Source: Panicum virgatum
Lineage: Eukaryota > Streptophyta > Magnoliopsida > Poales > Poaceae
DNA length: 64,000 nt
NCBI RefSeq assembly: GCF_016808335.1
Contig: NC_053136.1
Location: 2,586,531-2,650,530 of the forward strand
Direction of reading: 5' to 3'
The number at the start of each line of letters is the position of its first letter. Within the stretch, counting starts at the first letter, position 1. Of this stretch, positions 12,575 through 24,081 are shown piece by piece. The position numbers and the translations under genes are program-made. The notes beneath the pieces were generated by a model that saw nothing but the letters and a program-made list of their open reading frames with translations, had not been told where the DNA came from and did not search any database.

Positions 12575-13141
12575 GGGAGATGGGTATGAGACCCGTATAA
12601 GTTGCCACAGTGGTAACCCAACTTATGTGATCGGAGATTCCGTGAATTAGGACTTGGGGAGAACAAGCTGATGGTGAACTGAGGAGAGTAATGGTTAAAC
12701 CCTCTATAAGAAAAGATGCAATACTCTTAGTTGCTGTAAGTCAGGTTGGCTATTTGCTTTAATGTGTTTCTGTTGGCTCTAATAAGCAAAGGTGCTGTCC
12801 TACAGAGCATTCTTGAAAGAACACACCTATATGAGTCTGACTGTCTAACGTCGCAGTCTGTGAGATTTGGGTGGTCTCTAGTAAACTCGTGAAGAGACCA
12901 GGGAGTACGACGTATATGCTCCACCCGCGGAGAAGGCTACTGGCAGCCATGTACTGGTTATGACTTTGAGTGAAACTTGTTCGCACCAAACTTGCAATTC
13001 AAGGCATAGTCTATTGTTCAAGTTGTGGATAAGTGTAGCTTAGAGCTCTAGGTGAGAGTTCAACTTAACAGTCCTCACTAAAACACTGGTATATCAAACA
13101 GTAGTGAGAAACAGGCAAAATCTATAAATGAGTATTTGAGA

Positions 13142-13153
13142 TCTGGTGGGGGA
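13142..13153 (+). other. Polypurine tract of the copia element
   Basis: The purine-rich TCTGGTGGGGGA sits one base before the TG that opens the 3' LTR at 13155, where plus-strand DNA priming is expected. Confidence 0.75.
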
Positions 13154-13154
13154 T

Positions 13155-13858
13155 TGTTAGATTTATGGGCTTGGCAAAATCTCAAAGGCCCATTAGCGCT
13201 AAGAGGAGGTACACCATCTATTAGTCCCGTATTGCTAATGGACGATGGTGTAGAGGGTTTTTCTCCCTTTAAATACGGATCACCTCCCTCATGAAAAAAG
13301 TGCACCATAGATCGTTATACGTGGAGTCCATAAAGTTTGGGAATTCATAAGAAGTTTGAGAATTCATAAGAAGATCTAATCTGAGTTAGGATTTTGCCTT
13401 CTCTCATTGCTGCGCCGCCACCGTAGTCTTCTCCATCCCGAGCGCCGGCGTGCACCGGCGAACGGGAGAGCAGGTCTTCGGAACCGCTCGCTCTTGTGAT
13501 CCTGCACCGGGAGAGGGTGAATAAGGTTTTTGGGAACCGCTAAACGCGACTGCTCATCTTCTTTGCCGCGGCTCGTCCTCCGTCCAAGTCAGGAGCTACG
13601 GCGTACCGTCGTCTGCAACGCCGGTTGCTGCGCTACGTTCGAAGGACTGTCTTCGTCTCGTCTGCTCCTTTTGTCTTTCCGGCGGCTCCCGCACAGTACG
13701 TATTTTGTGATCAGATCTGTTTCATAATCATGTTTTATGATATCATATTTATGATATACGTACTGTCTAGTATGTTAGAGTCATGCATGCTAGGTTTAAT
13801 TCTCGTCATGATAAATCTAGTTCGGAATTTAAACTTACAGTTGTCTATTTTTCCAACA
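13155..13858 (+). repeat. 3' LTR of the copia element, 704 bp
   Basis: Begins TGTTAGATTTATGG directly after the polypurine tract and ends TTTTCCAACA, giving near-matching TGTTRG/CCAACA termini. A TATA-like CTTTAAATACGG lies at 13267-13278, about 110 bases into the LTR, as expected for a U3 promoter. A GC-rich R/U5 portion follows (13410-13690). Confidence 0.85.
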
Positions 13859-14256
13859 ATTGAGTCGGTCACTCGTACGCTCAAGCTCAGATGAAAAAAA
13901 AAAGTTGGCCCTTAGCTTGTCGCGAAAACGGTCGGCCGTCCAGCAACCCCCGTTGTACTTGTACATCGCGAACCACATGAAGAGTTTGTGACGGAGCGGT
14001 GCCCAGGATCTCTACAACCGTTGCCAGGGCTCGAACTTGATGCCACCCTAGAAGAACAGCTTGTATGCAGATTTGGTGGAGTAGGTGCCATTCGTTCCAA
14101 GACCTCACAATGTTCCACTGTCGTTTTCTTATTTTCTCCTGTGCATTCAACTAGTTATTTCAGTTAATAAGCAAGTCTTTCAACTAGTTATTTTAGCATG
14201 TGCATTCAACAAACTCAAAACAAATTGTAGTACTCCTTCCGTCCACAAATGTACTG

Positions 14257-14519
14257 CTCCCTCCGTTCCAAATTATAAGTCATTCTAAAAATCTTGGAGA
14301 GTCAAAGTTTTTCAAATTTGACCAAATTTATATAACAAAATAATAACATTTATGATACTAATTAAATATTATTAGATTCTTTGTTAGCTATATTTTCATA
14401 GTGCATATATTTGATGTCATAAATTTTTATATTTCTCTCTATAATTTTGGTCAAACTTTGAGATGGCTTGACTCTCCAAAATTCTTGAAATGACTTATAA
14501 TTTGGAACAGAAAGAGTAG
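14257..14519. mobile_element. Stowaway-type MITE, about 263 bp
   Basis: Long imperfect terminal inverted repeats: the left end CTCCCTCCGTTCCAAATTAT is mirrored by the right end reading CTACTCTTTCTGTTCCAAAT on the other strand, and both continue into GGAGAGTCAA. The interior is AT-rich and non-coding. It belongs to the same family as the element at 47785-48058. Confidence 0.85.
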
Positions 14520-15960
14520 CACAGTAGCAGGACTGCGCACATGTTGATCTAGCCGTGCTGCCCCTGTATATGCGGCAGAGATGGATGCATTTATTGTGTG
14601 CTCACAACTCAAGTCGATTTCAGTTCTGAACATTCAGGACCCAATGCAAGTATACATACAGACAAACCATATCATGATCTCACATGCTGAGTGTATGTAG
14701 TAAGTGCACATATACATGCAGGTGTAGTGTCACAAACAGTAATGGTACTATCGAAGGGCACATCTGGCCTAGGAGGTATCAGGAACTCAGCATGCAGTAA
14801 AATTGGAGGAGTCAGTTTCACCAATGCTCCTACAATTTGGCCCATCTTTCCTCTTACGTAGGGTGTTGTAAACTCTGCCCCCACAGTTTTGCAATTGGTG
14901 TCTGCTCATCTAAGCTCTTCATACTTTTTTTTTGAACCGAAAAAGCTCTTCATACTTCAGTTCTACATCGCCGAGAAGAGAGCTCAGAGCTTGTTAGGCT
15001 GACCTCATTTCTTCCCACACTGCCTGCTTCAATCAGTTTCGGACTTCCAGTATTCATCAGCTCATTCTTGGTCTCTCGGCCTCTGAGTTTAGGGTTGGGA
15101 GCCGTCTGAAATTTGGGGGGTCTATGCTATAGTACCTGCTTTTTTATGTTCTGACGTGGTCAGAAGAAGGTGTCACGTTTAAGTTCAGTGTTTCAGCAAT
15201 CATTTAATTTTCTGCATGTGCAATGGCCGCTCCTATAGCCATCTTTTCTAATGACAGCAAGTGGCTAAGTACAATTGGGGAGCTCAAAGATAATCACCGG
15301 TTCAGCGCAAGGGATTACACGGCACAAATCGGCAGGGTGCTGATCCTTGACATAAAAAAACAACTAAACATAAAGGACATATATAGAACACTCCAAAAAT
15401 AAATCTCAAGTAGTATCTAGAAATATACAAATGTGAAATATGATCTATCATCAGGTTATGAGTTTTTGACACCGCCATCAAACCGCATGTAACTAGACCA
15501 AAATTTCTTTTTTCTTAATACAAACATACACAGCTCTTATGCATATCTGTAAAAGTAATCAGATTATGAGCTTTGAGGCGTACCCAGCCCATCATAGAGT
15601 ACATTATGTTGCACTCTGCAGCAGCAACAGTGGGAATCCTTGCCATTATTCTGGATTGCTTGTTGATTTGAAGAATCAAATCTTCAGAACTCAGTGGAAG
15701 AAGAGTAATTTCTCAAAACAAGATGGAAGAATTAAGAGTAGACCCAACTTTCCAAAAAAAAATCTAAATAACTTACTAGCAATGGAAAATGACACTTAGT
15801 GCTCCGAGTGATTGGCATAGCATTAGCTCATGGTAGGTCGCTGCTGTTGGTACCTCAGCTGAGATTCAGTGCCCCTAGCATGCTTCATGTGCTAATCAAT
15901 TGCAAGAACTTATTAGTAATAAAGACAAAAGAAAAGGACCCATGAAGTAAAAAAAACTAA
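14520..15960. other. Intergenic stretch with degraded repeats
   Basis: No gene is recognised. It contains one oligo(A)-type micro-insertion (14912-14957) and a diverged copy of the small-gene leader repeat near 15036-15110. The open frames here are short and lack family motifs. Confidence 0.5.
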
Positions 15961-15970
15961 GCTTTCAATG

Positions 15971-16224
15971 GCAAGGCCTAGCTATAAATAAGAGAAGCCC
16001 GATGCCTTAGAATAAGCTACATGGGAATGACAGAATTCAGTTTCAGCTCAACTCAACTCAACTCAGCTCATTCTCCATTTCTGCTTTTGAGCTTGGGCAT
16101 GGGAGTTGCCAGGAATCTGTGCAGAACCAAGAGAGCCTGGCAGCTTCTACGAAGCGCTATCACAGCCTGCTGCACCGGGTATCATAGATTGCATGCGCAA
16201 CGATCGAGGTTCGCAAGTTTCTGA
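15971..16224 (+). CDS. Possible small gene encoding a 41-residue basic peptide (unrecognised)
   Basis: A TATA-like sequence, CTATAAATAAG near 15981, precedes a short CT/AC-rich leader. An ATG at 16099 opens MGVARNLCRTKRAWQLLRSA and continues to a stop at 16222. A longer in-frame start exists at 16021. The peptide is rich in Arg, Cys and Leu, with no signal peptide and no family I recognise. The leader and first codons recur in diverged form near 15036, 18790, 23070, 25130 and 25620, suggesting a duplicated small gene or a dispersed repeat. Coding status is unproven; a transcript or conservation would be needed. Confidence 0.3.
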
Positions 16225-16354
16225 CTACTGAGCAAATGAGCAGGATAGTACATAGGAGTTTACGAGTCCCAGACAAAACACTAGACATGAGTTCAGGATC
16301 TCCATGCGCATTGGAGTGTATTTTTTAAGCAGCTTTGGCATGCATGTACTTCTC

Positions 16355-16758
16355 AGCACACACTCCTTGCAGCATACTCTACCGCTCCTTTCAAAATTGA
16401 GATGACTCTAAAATTCATGATGTGAAAGACACCAAAAAAGGAGACATGGGGTGAACACTGACGAAAGGAAGTAATAATAAATCTAAATCTGCTTGCTACT
16501 GCAGGAAACATTTCAGAATGTTTAGGTGTCGTTTCTTTTTTTGTTGATTTTTGAGAGCTTGAGTCATTCAAGCTAAATAGAATGTTATGTGAACAACTTG
16601 TAAATACTATCGTGCATTTACTAAGATATAGCTACAACCTTCTTGTTCTAAGAATAAATATAATAATGATGGACTGATGGTAACTCCGTCTGGAGGCTAA
16701 TGATGAACTGAATGAATATACTATCGTGGAAGCTAAGCAAGTCATGTAACATACGAGA
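16355..16758. repeat. Diverged direct repeat, copy 1 (partner 17468-17937)
   Basis: Shares ordered blocks with 17468-17937, for example TTCATGATG...AAAGACACCAAAAA, GCAGGAAACATTTCAGAAT, TATCGTGCATT and GTCCTGTAACATAC. The copies are separated by about 700 bp of GC-rich sequence and differ by many substitutions and small indels. Confidence 0.7.
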
Positions 16759-17467
16759 AGGGCATGCACACGTATGAGCTGATGGTCTCGGCCTCCTTGC
16801 CGGCCGCCTCCCTCCTCGCTGCGAGCTCAGCCCTGCCATGGCGGCTGCCGAGCCCTAAGGCGACAGGCGACGCCAACGCCGCACACTAGAAGGCTACGGG
16901 CCTCAATGAGCTAATGGGCTCCGGGAATTGGGCCTCCACTTCTCGTGGCCCAAACCAACGCTCGCGCCCCAGCTAGGTTCGATCTCGGCCGCACAGGAAG
17001 CATCCTACGGTCCCAAATCACTCCGGCCCCAGACGGTGAATCAGATACCGTCCGCCCCCATAATTAGGCAGGAACGTCGGCTGGCACACGCGGCCGGCAT
17101 GACGGCGGCGCCGGCGCTGGCTTGCTCATCCTCCGTGAACGGCGTGCATCTGCTGCACGCGCGCGTTTTGTCGCTAGGTTTAATTTCGTGCTTGCGATTG
17201 CCACTGCTCGCTGCGTCGCCGCGGCGCTGCGCGGCGAGGTGTGAGCGCCACCACCAATCGCCCGCGCCCCGCCCAGCATCCACCTCGCACACAGCATCTA
17301 CTGAACGGCCAGCTCCGTGATGCCTCTCTGTGCGCTACTTAGCTACACGCGTGCTCCTCCGCGCGACTGTCGGGGATGCGCCACGCGCAGCGGCTCTCCG
17401 GCGAGCCACGGACGAAGCAGAGGAGGCGTTATGCATGTACCGTGCAGTTGTGCGTGCGCCTCAACCT

Positions 17468-17937
17468 CCTTGCAGCACTCTACTGCTTCTTTCAGAATTG
17501 AGATTACTCTATCAACAAATTAAAGCGAACTGTCTTCCTCCTCTCTAGAATTCATGATGAGAAAGACACCAAAAAGGAGATATGGAGCGAACACTGACGA
17601 GGAGGAAGTAATCTAAATCTACTTACTACAGCAGGAAACATTTCAGAATATTTAGTTGTTATTTTTCTTTTATTGATTTTTCTTATGTCTACTAGGTGCG
17701 CAACAAAATCTACTTATCTTGCAAAACCAAAACGACTAGTAATTTGGGACAGAGGAAGTATCGTGCATTAGCTAACATATAGTTGTACCGTTCTTGTTCT
17801 TAAGAATAAACAAAATGATGATAGATGGACATGATCAACGATAACACTACAGCTATATTGTCAACGATGTTGGTTCGAATGGGACATCTACTACATCATG
17901 GAAGTTACGCTACTCAAGTCCTGTAACATACTTCTCT
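17468..17937. repeat. Diverged direct repeat, copy 2 (partner 16355-16758)
   Basis: Second copy of the block described at 16355-16758, slightly longer because of internal insertions. It ends next to the oligo(A) micro-insertion at 17916-17957. Confidence 0.7.
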
Positions 17938-18002
17938 CAAAAAAAAGTCCTGTAACAGCAATGAATGCTCGCTCGTTCGGTGTACCCAACAAATTAATAG
18001 TG

Positions 18003-18079
18003 CTCATTCCGATCCATAAATATAGCAGTCCTGTGGACATGTTGAGCTCTGCTGCCAATATATTTATGGACGGAAGGAG
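18003..18079. mobile_element. Very short Stowaway-like foldback, 77 bp
   Basis: The left end CTCATTCCGATCCATAAATA is mirrored by the right end CTCCTTCCGTCCATAAATAT (minus strand). The two arms make up most of the element. It is probably a deleted MITE. Confidence 0.55.
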
Positions 18080-18134
18080 AGTATTATTTATAGGAGAAGT
18101 TTGATGCTTCAAGAGGTAGACGATAGAACATTTA

Positions 18135-18763
18135 TGTTGGAAAAACGAGGTGGCCCTAATACCCACTAAGCTGAGGACCTACACATAAAACACACGCCAA
18201 CTCACTCTAGAGTCGGTTGGCCTTTTCAATTTCTAGCTACTTAGTGTATAAAGTTCTTTCGATGGCAGAGCCGCCTTGAAGCTAGCTTCTGGGAGGCAGA
18301 GCCTTCCTACGATAAAGCCCAGACCCTTTGTGATCCTGAGTGGCAGAGCCAACCTACAATAGATCACAACTTATACACTAAGTACTTAGAAACTGGGAGA
18401 CTAACACTTACAAAACACTTTTTATTACAACACAATAGTATTACACAAAACACTCTTTAGTGGCTACCTAGCACTCACCCTCTCATGCTCTCATCTAGTT
18501 ATCTACCTTGCTCTACCATGCTCTTGGATGAATAGCACGGCAAGGGAGGGGGTCTCTATTTATAGGGTTACAAGACCATTGGATTATTGACATGTGTTAA
18601 AATCATAGCCCTTGATCTAAGTTCTACACTCTTCCATGAAAATATCTAGTCCTAGAAATATCTTTGATTTATTTTATTTAGATATTCTAGAGAACTCCAT
18701 GAAAAATATCTTATCCTTGAATTGTGGAGAAGAGTGTAGAAGTTTGACTTGCTTCCTTCAACA
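18135..18763 (-). mobile_element. Solo LTR, 629 bp, minus orientation
   Basis: Bounded by TGTTGGAAAA on the left and CTTCAACA on the right, with near-matching 5-bp flanks ATTTA (18130-18134) and ATTTC (18764-18768). A minus-strand TATA box CTATAAATAGAG lies at 18565-18554, consistent with an LTR promoter reading leftwards. No internal region, primer site or second LTR is present, so it is best read as a solo LTR left by recombination. It contains three copies of a GGCAGAGCC motif. Confidence 0.65.
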
Positions 18764-19132
18764 ATTTCTTTCCATCACACACTTGAATATGTCTCAGTTC
18801 TCAGTTCATCTCCGTCTCTATGCGCCTGAGCGCTTAGGCTAGGGAGGCGTCAGGAATCTGTAGCGCTAGAAAAAGAAGTCACAATGTAAGTTACTATACG
18901 AGTCTACGACTCCTGCTGCTTAGCTTCTTGTTTGATCATGCCAACAAGCGTAATGCCACTTGAAAGTAGCTGATCTGTTGTGGCATATATCCACATGAAT
19001 GGTCGGTAGGCTCTGTGTGTTTCATGAGATACTCTCTTTGATCCATGCAGGTGCAGTTGGTACCAGAGAAACTGTTTTCTGAAGAATGGGTAGGAAATGG
19101 GCAAGCTTAATCTGGAAGCCCAGTCATATTCG

Positions 19133-19310
19133 GCGGAATGGATCGTCACAGAGCTGTACAGTCACGAGGCGTGAAACAAAAGTACACGAGGAGAACACGA
19201 GTAGGTACTGAAGCTGAAGCCTAGCGATATTTCGCGGAATGGATCGTCACAAATCTCTACCAACTTGTTGAGAGACAAAGGTACACGAGGGGAACATGAG
19301 TTCAAGAAGG
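19133..19310. repeat. Tandem direct repeat, period about 101 bp, two diverged copies
   Basis: GCGGAATGGATCGTCACA occurs at 19133 and again at 19234, each followed by a related ...ACAAAAGTACACGAGG...AACA... segment. It lies downstream of SDH3 in its 3' flank. Confidence 0.75.
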
Positions 19311-19733
19311 CTACAGGGGAAGGGAAAGTGAGAAGAAGGTGGTAGGTAATACAATCTAGTAGCTCGAGGAGCCTTGGGTACATGTAGCAACACTCTTTCC
19401 ACTATGTTTGTACTTTGTAGATAACCTACAATCCGAGGAACTGGCAGGGCCATAACATTCAAGAACTCGAATTTCATGACCTCCATTCAAAACCAAGAAT
19501 TCACGTGCATAGAAATCAATGTTCTGACCAAATTTGCAGAACCTCATAACCATGTACATTCAGAATGTGATCTCTACACTGATCATTTGATAGTCTTATT
19601 TATTAGCGAAGTTTGCAAGCATGACAAAGGTGTTATTCCAACCAAACCCACAGTCGAGTTTGAAGATAACCCAGACGATGAAACAGTCACAGGAATGGGA
19701 AACAACGTTTCTCGCCAATGCAGCAGTTCACTC

Positions 19734-22440
19734 TCAAACACCAAACATCAGGCTGAACTTGGTGGCAAGAGGGACGGATATGATGGCAACTCCCAATGCG
19801 ACACCGAAAATACGGTGCGAGATTGAGAATGTAGCGCTAAACTGTGGCTTCTTCAGCGGGAGGTGGGGCGACAATGGGCGGTTCGCAACAGGAGATGACA
19901 GGGGGCGGCTTGTGTGCAGGGTTCGGCTTCCAGTTGGAGACATATTTGGTCGCAGGGCTGCTAGAGGCGAAGATGTGTAGCCCCTGGCTTGCTCCAGATT
20001 TGAGCTTGAGCTACCAAGAGCACCTGAAAGATTAATGCAATAAATTTAGAATGGCTAATTGTGGAATAAACTGCATACTTCTACTGAGCATAAGCATAAC
20101 CAGATAAAAGGAGGGAAATCTGACTGCATTCTACTAAAAGCACATATAAAGATGCACATAATTTACAAAAAAAAAAGATGCACTATATCCAAATAAATTG
20201 AAGAGACATAATTGAAATGGTTGAAGCCACGAGGTATGGATCTTTTGCTTCCAGGTCCCACAAAATTCATGACGAACCATGAGCAACTTTTACCTACCAG
20301 ATATAATGATGCAATATGACTCATGACCTATGGACATTACTGACATTCCCTTGAATTAAGCTCTAGCTGGCAGACTATAAACACTTTGTATGTCATTTTC
20401 AACTCATATTAGTAAATACTAAATATCCAAAATGACAATATACTTGGAAAGGTCCTAGTGTGCTTTCAGCCTGCCACTATCTCCTAACAAGCATATGGTG
20501 TTGTCAATAACTCGAAACTAAGCCAGAAGCAAATAAAAAAATAAGTGCAGATCTCCGGGACTGCTTACCACGGAGAGCAAGTGGCGCGTCTCTCAAGGGT
20601 CCAAATCGAGTGTTGCTGTTATACTTCTCCATTGCTGGCTTGCTGCACATCAACCAATAACCATGCATTAACATAACAAAACATTACAGTTTGGTAAAAA
20701 AATCTGAATACAAAATTTTGTAAAGCTCAATGTAGAAAGATTAACTAATGATTCAACTAAATTGGAGAACATCAAAACCAATTGATCCTAATAAACTTGA
20801 TCGTTGAGATAAAAAAAATAAACCAAGTAACATATTTCAGCAAATTACTAGAACCTAGTCAATCTCGATACTAACCACAACCCAAAATATCGAAATGCAG
20901 GATCGAGATAAAATCGAAGGATGCAACTCGTAAGTATATTTACAGCAGTCAACTTTGGAGACATGATTGAAACACTGAAACCCAGTATCATTGCAGAGAT
21001 TTGCACAAAATCAACTATTGATAAGAACATGCAACATACTTGCAAATTTCAATCCTAATACATAACTCGTATCAGGGTAAGACTTAATATGAGGGTTGGG
21101 ACATTCATTTGAACCCAACAAAAACTTTGTGAGAGAAAAACAAAACTATTGACCCCACACATGAGATGGATCAGAGCATTCATCCGAGGAAGGAACATTA
21201 GGACTTGACATTAAGAGGGCTCACAGCAGAGGAGAGTTTCTGGGCAACAAACCAAGCTATCCTGTGAAAAAAAGGTAATGCTTCCTTACTGAAAATAGAA
21301 TCAACACTACATCACTGTGGCAGGCACAATTACTACACTTTTGCTTTGGGGCAAACTATTAAATACCAAAATAGTATTCATAAAACCATAATTTTTACCC
21401 ATAACTATAGTGTAGTAATTTCCATTCATTTGGTGTTACTTTAAATACAAGTTTGCAAATTTATCGCTGACATGTTATTAATGCCATGACTGCCGCAAAT
21501 TTTTTCTCAGTGTGTCTAAGCTCATCATCAATGTAGGATTATAAGTACTTCAATGACACAATCTACAATTTCTATACACTAGTAATACTACTAAGTTTAT
21601 GTCTGTAGTTCTCGGTAGACGGTAGCAGCATATTAGAGTGCTTAAATTTTTTTTTTTGAACAAATAGAGTGCTTAAATTTTCATACGCACTAGATCTTAA
21701 TCCTAAGCGCATCACATAGCTACAATGTGTCACTATGGAAAACAAAGATTCTTCAGTAATACTACTAAGTTTTATGCCTGTAGTGTTCAGTAGCAGCATA
21801 TTAGAAAACTTCAATTTCCACAAGCACTAGATCTTAACCCTAAGCGCATCACATAGCTACCTTGTCTCGCTGTGGAAAACAAAGAGCCTTCTTCAGTTTT
21901 CTTGTCCACTAAAGCTGAGATCATAAGGTGCATACATATATGAATGAAAAAAAATTATAAGGTGTTGTATTCACATTTGACCAACAACTCGGAGTTGGGT
22001 GTTACATTTCCCAACAATCCTCTATGATCAGCTGCAGTAGTAGGTAGGGACTTGCAGACGGTACATAGTGGTATAGTATTTACAATAGACTCCCCACCAT
22101 GCGTGGTGCAGATCAAACCGCTTGCCATTGCAGCACTAAACATTGAGACATTTGACAGAAAATTCACACAGTTCGGCGGCCCTCCCCCATACCCTAAGAT
22201 CAGGGGCGGACCCAACATAGGACATGCGTGTACACATGTACACCCGATAGTTTTTGCAAACAAAATCGAAGCTAGTAGGTAATCTACTGTAACTGGATCG
22301 GATCCGAATACAAATAGTTTTGTTAGGGTTTGGGATGCTCCGTCTCGCGCAGCAGAAGGAAAGCGAAGGGGCGGGCACACCTGGTGGATGCTCGTCGCCG
22401 GCGAAGGGCTGGGTGAAGACGTGACGAATGGCGCCGCCAC
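19734..22440 (-). CDS. SDH3: Succinate dehydrogenase subunit 3 (cytochrome b560 type), mitochondrial
   Basis: Coding exons are 20632-20569 and 20023-19734, joined by a canonical GT..AG intron. They give 117 residues starting MEKYNSNTRFGPLRDAPLAL. A non-coding first exon probably ends at 22381, before a GTGTGC donor, with a 1.7-kb intron in the 5' UTR. The conserved block RPLSPHLPLKKPQFSATFSI followed by SHRIFGVAL is the SDH cytochrome-b signature; the His in SHR is the expected haem ligand. Residues 22-70 are Ser/Arg-rich, consistent with a mitochondrial presequence. The protein is one of the small membrane anchors of complex II, which passes electrons from succinate oxidation to ubiquinone. 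Only one hydrophobic segment remains, as in the shortened plant SDH3. Single-base phase checks agree across the junction. Confidence 0.88.
21581..21900. repeat. Tandem duplication in the SDH3 5' UTR intron, period 174 bp
   Basis: The block starting AGTAATACTACTAAGTTT at 21581 recurs at 21755, including CACTAGATCTTAA...CCTAAGCGCATCACATAGCTA and GGAAAACAAAGA. The first copy is longer because it carries an oligo(T) micro-insertion (21634-21681). Confidence 0.85.
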
Positions 22441-22589
22441 TCCCCCGATCGTCGCCGCCGCCAGGGAAGGAACAAGGAAGAACAGGGCAGGAGAGAGTCA
22501 GAGAGAGAAGGGAAAGGCTGAGGCGCTGAGCCGTTAGCCCTGAGGCGGAGGGACTGTCAATGAGCCGAGACGAGGTCGAGCGAGCCTGA

Positions 22590-22715
22590 AACCTCGAGCC
22601 GAGGTCGATCTGAGCCCGAGATCCCGCCGAGCCTACAGGCTAGCCCGAGATCTGAGCTCGGCTCGAGCCTACAGGCTAGCTCGAGCTCGAGCCTACAGGC
22701 CAAGGGTCGACTCGA
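22590..22715. repeat. Short GC-rich repeats (GAGCCTACAGGC, three copies) upstream of SDH3
   Basis: GAGCCTACAGGCTAG-like units occur three times among other CGAGCT/GAGCTCG palindromes. Origin unknown. It lies just upstream of the probable SDH3 transcription start. Confidence 0.6.
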
Positions 22716-23199
22716 ATAGGCTCCTGTCCTCTACTGCAGATATATTTTTAGAAGAGAAAGAAAAACTTTACTATTTTTTTAGAGGTCATAACAGAGCAGC
22801 TCGACAGCAGACAGAGATACCAATTGGTTCCAATCTTCTTAGCTCATTGTAGGTCGACCACATGTATTGATATTTGCAGCAATTACGCTTTCACAAATAA
22901 AGCTGAGAGTTTGGCATACTGCAAGTTCTTGGATCTGAATAACTGAAAGGACATGGCAATTTATTGTTTTTGACCTACCCAAAAGCCAGTCCCGGCTATA
23001 ACTTGCTAGGATAGAAAGCTACATTGGCCGATAGAGCGTTTCTTTCCAACATACCCTATCTGAATATGTTTCAGCTCTCAGCTCAGTCTTCATTTCTCCG
23101 CCTCCGAGCTTAAGATTATGAGTCATCAGGAGTTTGTAGGCAGTATGATGCATATATCAAGTATAAGTTACACCTGCTAGCTTTAGAATGTTATCCCAC

Positions 23200-24073
23200 C
23201 AAAGTTCTAAATATCCAGCTTTAGCTACCACTATAGCTTGTTATAGCTTTTGAAAGAAGAAAAAGCTAAAATATTTATCTCTTAGCTTTGAAAGGATAAA
23301 TCCGCTAATAGCCGGCTATATCCCGCTATAGCTGCTAAATTAAGGTTTATTTAGCTAGATAAATCATATAATTAATCTCTATTTATTGTTAGTTTAATAT
23401 TGAGCTTCGTCATTTACAAAATTTAGTATTTCTTCAATGTTGTAACAAGAGAATGAAGCCCAGTAGTACTTCAGTATATGAAATTTTCTTGATTTCATGT
23501 TTATATGCAAAATTACTCATAGATTTATGCATGGTGTTGAAGTAGAAATGTATAATTATGAGAACTTTCTAGAAGATTAGAGAGTATATTTGAATCATGG
23601 TTACCATGCTTCATGGTAAAATATGGAATACTCTTAAAATTAGATATTTGTATGGTTAGATAATTATGAAGAAAATTCTAAAATTAGATATTTTATAAAG
23701 AAGTGTGTAGAAGATAAACACATGGCAAAACCATATGAGCCATGGAGTCCTACAAATAGGGGTGCTTCCCTCCCCTCTTGCCATATCATGTCATAAGAGA
23801 TCTTAAGTAGGAGATGGCATGGTTGCCATGTAGTTTAGTAGTGTCATGGTATGATAGCTACATAAAGAGTGCAACGGTCTTGTGTTATTTATATTAATTT
23901 AAGGTAAATAAAGAATTGAGTTCTCATATAGAGTTGGTTAGAGCCGTCAATTTATCCACACATTGCATTTACACAATCACTAAATCGGTTAGCTAGGTTA
24001 TAAATCGCTAAAGCTTTTCTTAGCCTATACAAACACCAACCGTTAAATGCTTTAGCCCGCTATTTAAACACTG
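23200..24073. mobile_element. Non-autonomous hAT-type transposon, 874 bp
   Basis: The left terminus CAAAGTTCTAAATATC and the right terminus, read inward on the other strand as CAGTGTTTAAATAGCG, form an imperfect inverted repeat of CA(G)TG type. An identical 8-bp direct duplication TATCCCAC flanks the element (23192-23199 and 24074-24081), the hallmark length for hAT elements. Subterminal GCTATAGC/TAGCTATA-like motifs cluster at both ends, as in hAT transposase binding regions. The AT-rich interior has no transposase frame, so movement would need an enzyme in trans. Confidence 0.88.
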
Positions 24074-24081
24074 TATCCCAC

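Larger units (their letters stand above)
10132..13858 (+). mobile_element. Ty1/copia retrotransposon, 3' part, decayed and interrupted by the gypsy insertion
   Basis: Contains the C-terminal integrase, reverse transcriptase, RNase H, a non-coding tail, polypurine tract and 3' LTR of a plus-strand copia element. Integrase precedes reverse transcriptase, which is diagnostic for Ty1/copia. The 5' LTR, gag, protease and first part of integrase should lie beyond the left edge, on the other side of the nested gypsy element. The base after the LTR begins ATTGA, a candidate right-hand target duplication. Confidence 0.9.

Noticed and set aside
16928..17320. 130-residue plus-strand frame in a GC-rich block
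   Set aside because: No recognisable domain, no promoter, and high GC keeps several frames open on both strands; it sits between two copies of a non-coding repeat.
19476..19980. Plus-strand frames of 116 and 119 residues
   Set aside because: They are antisense to the last SDH3 exon and its 3' flank; the minus-strand exon has the conserved protein motif.
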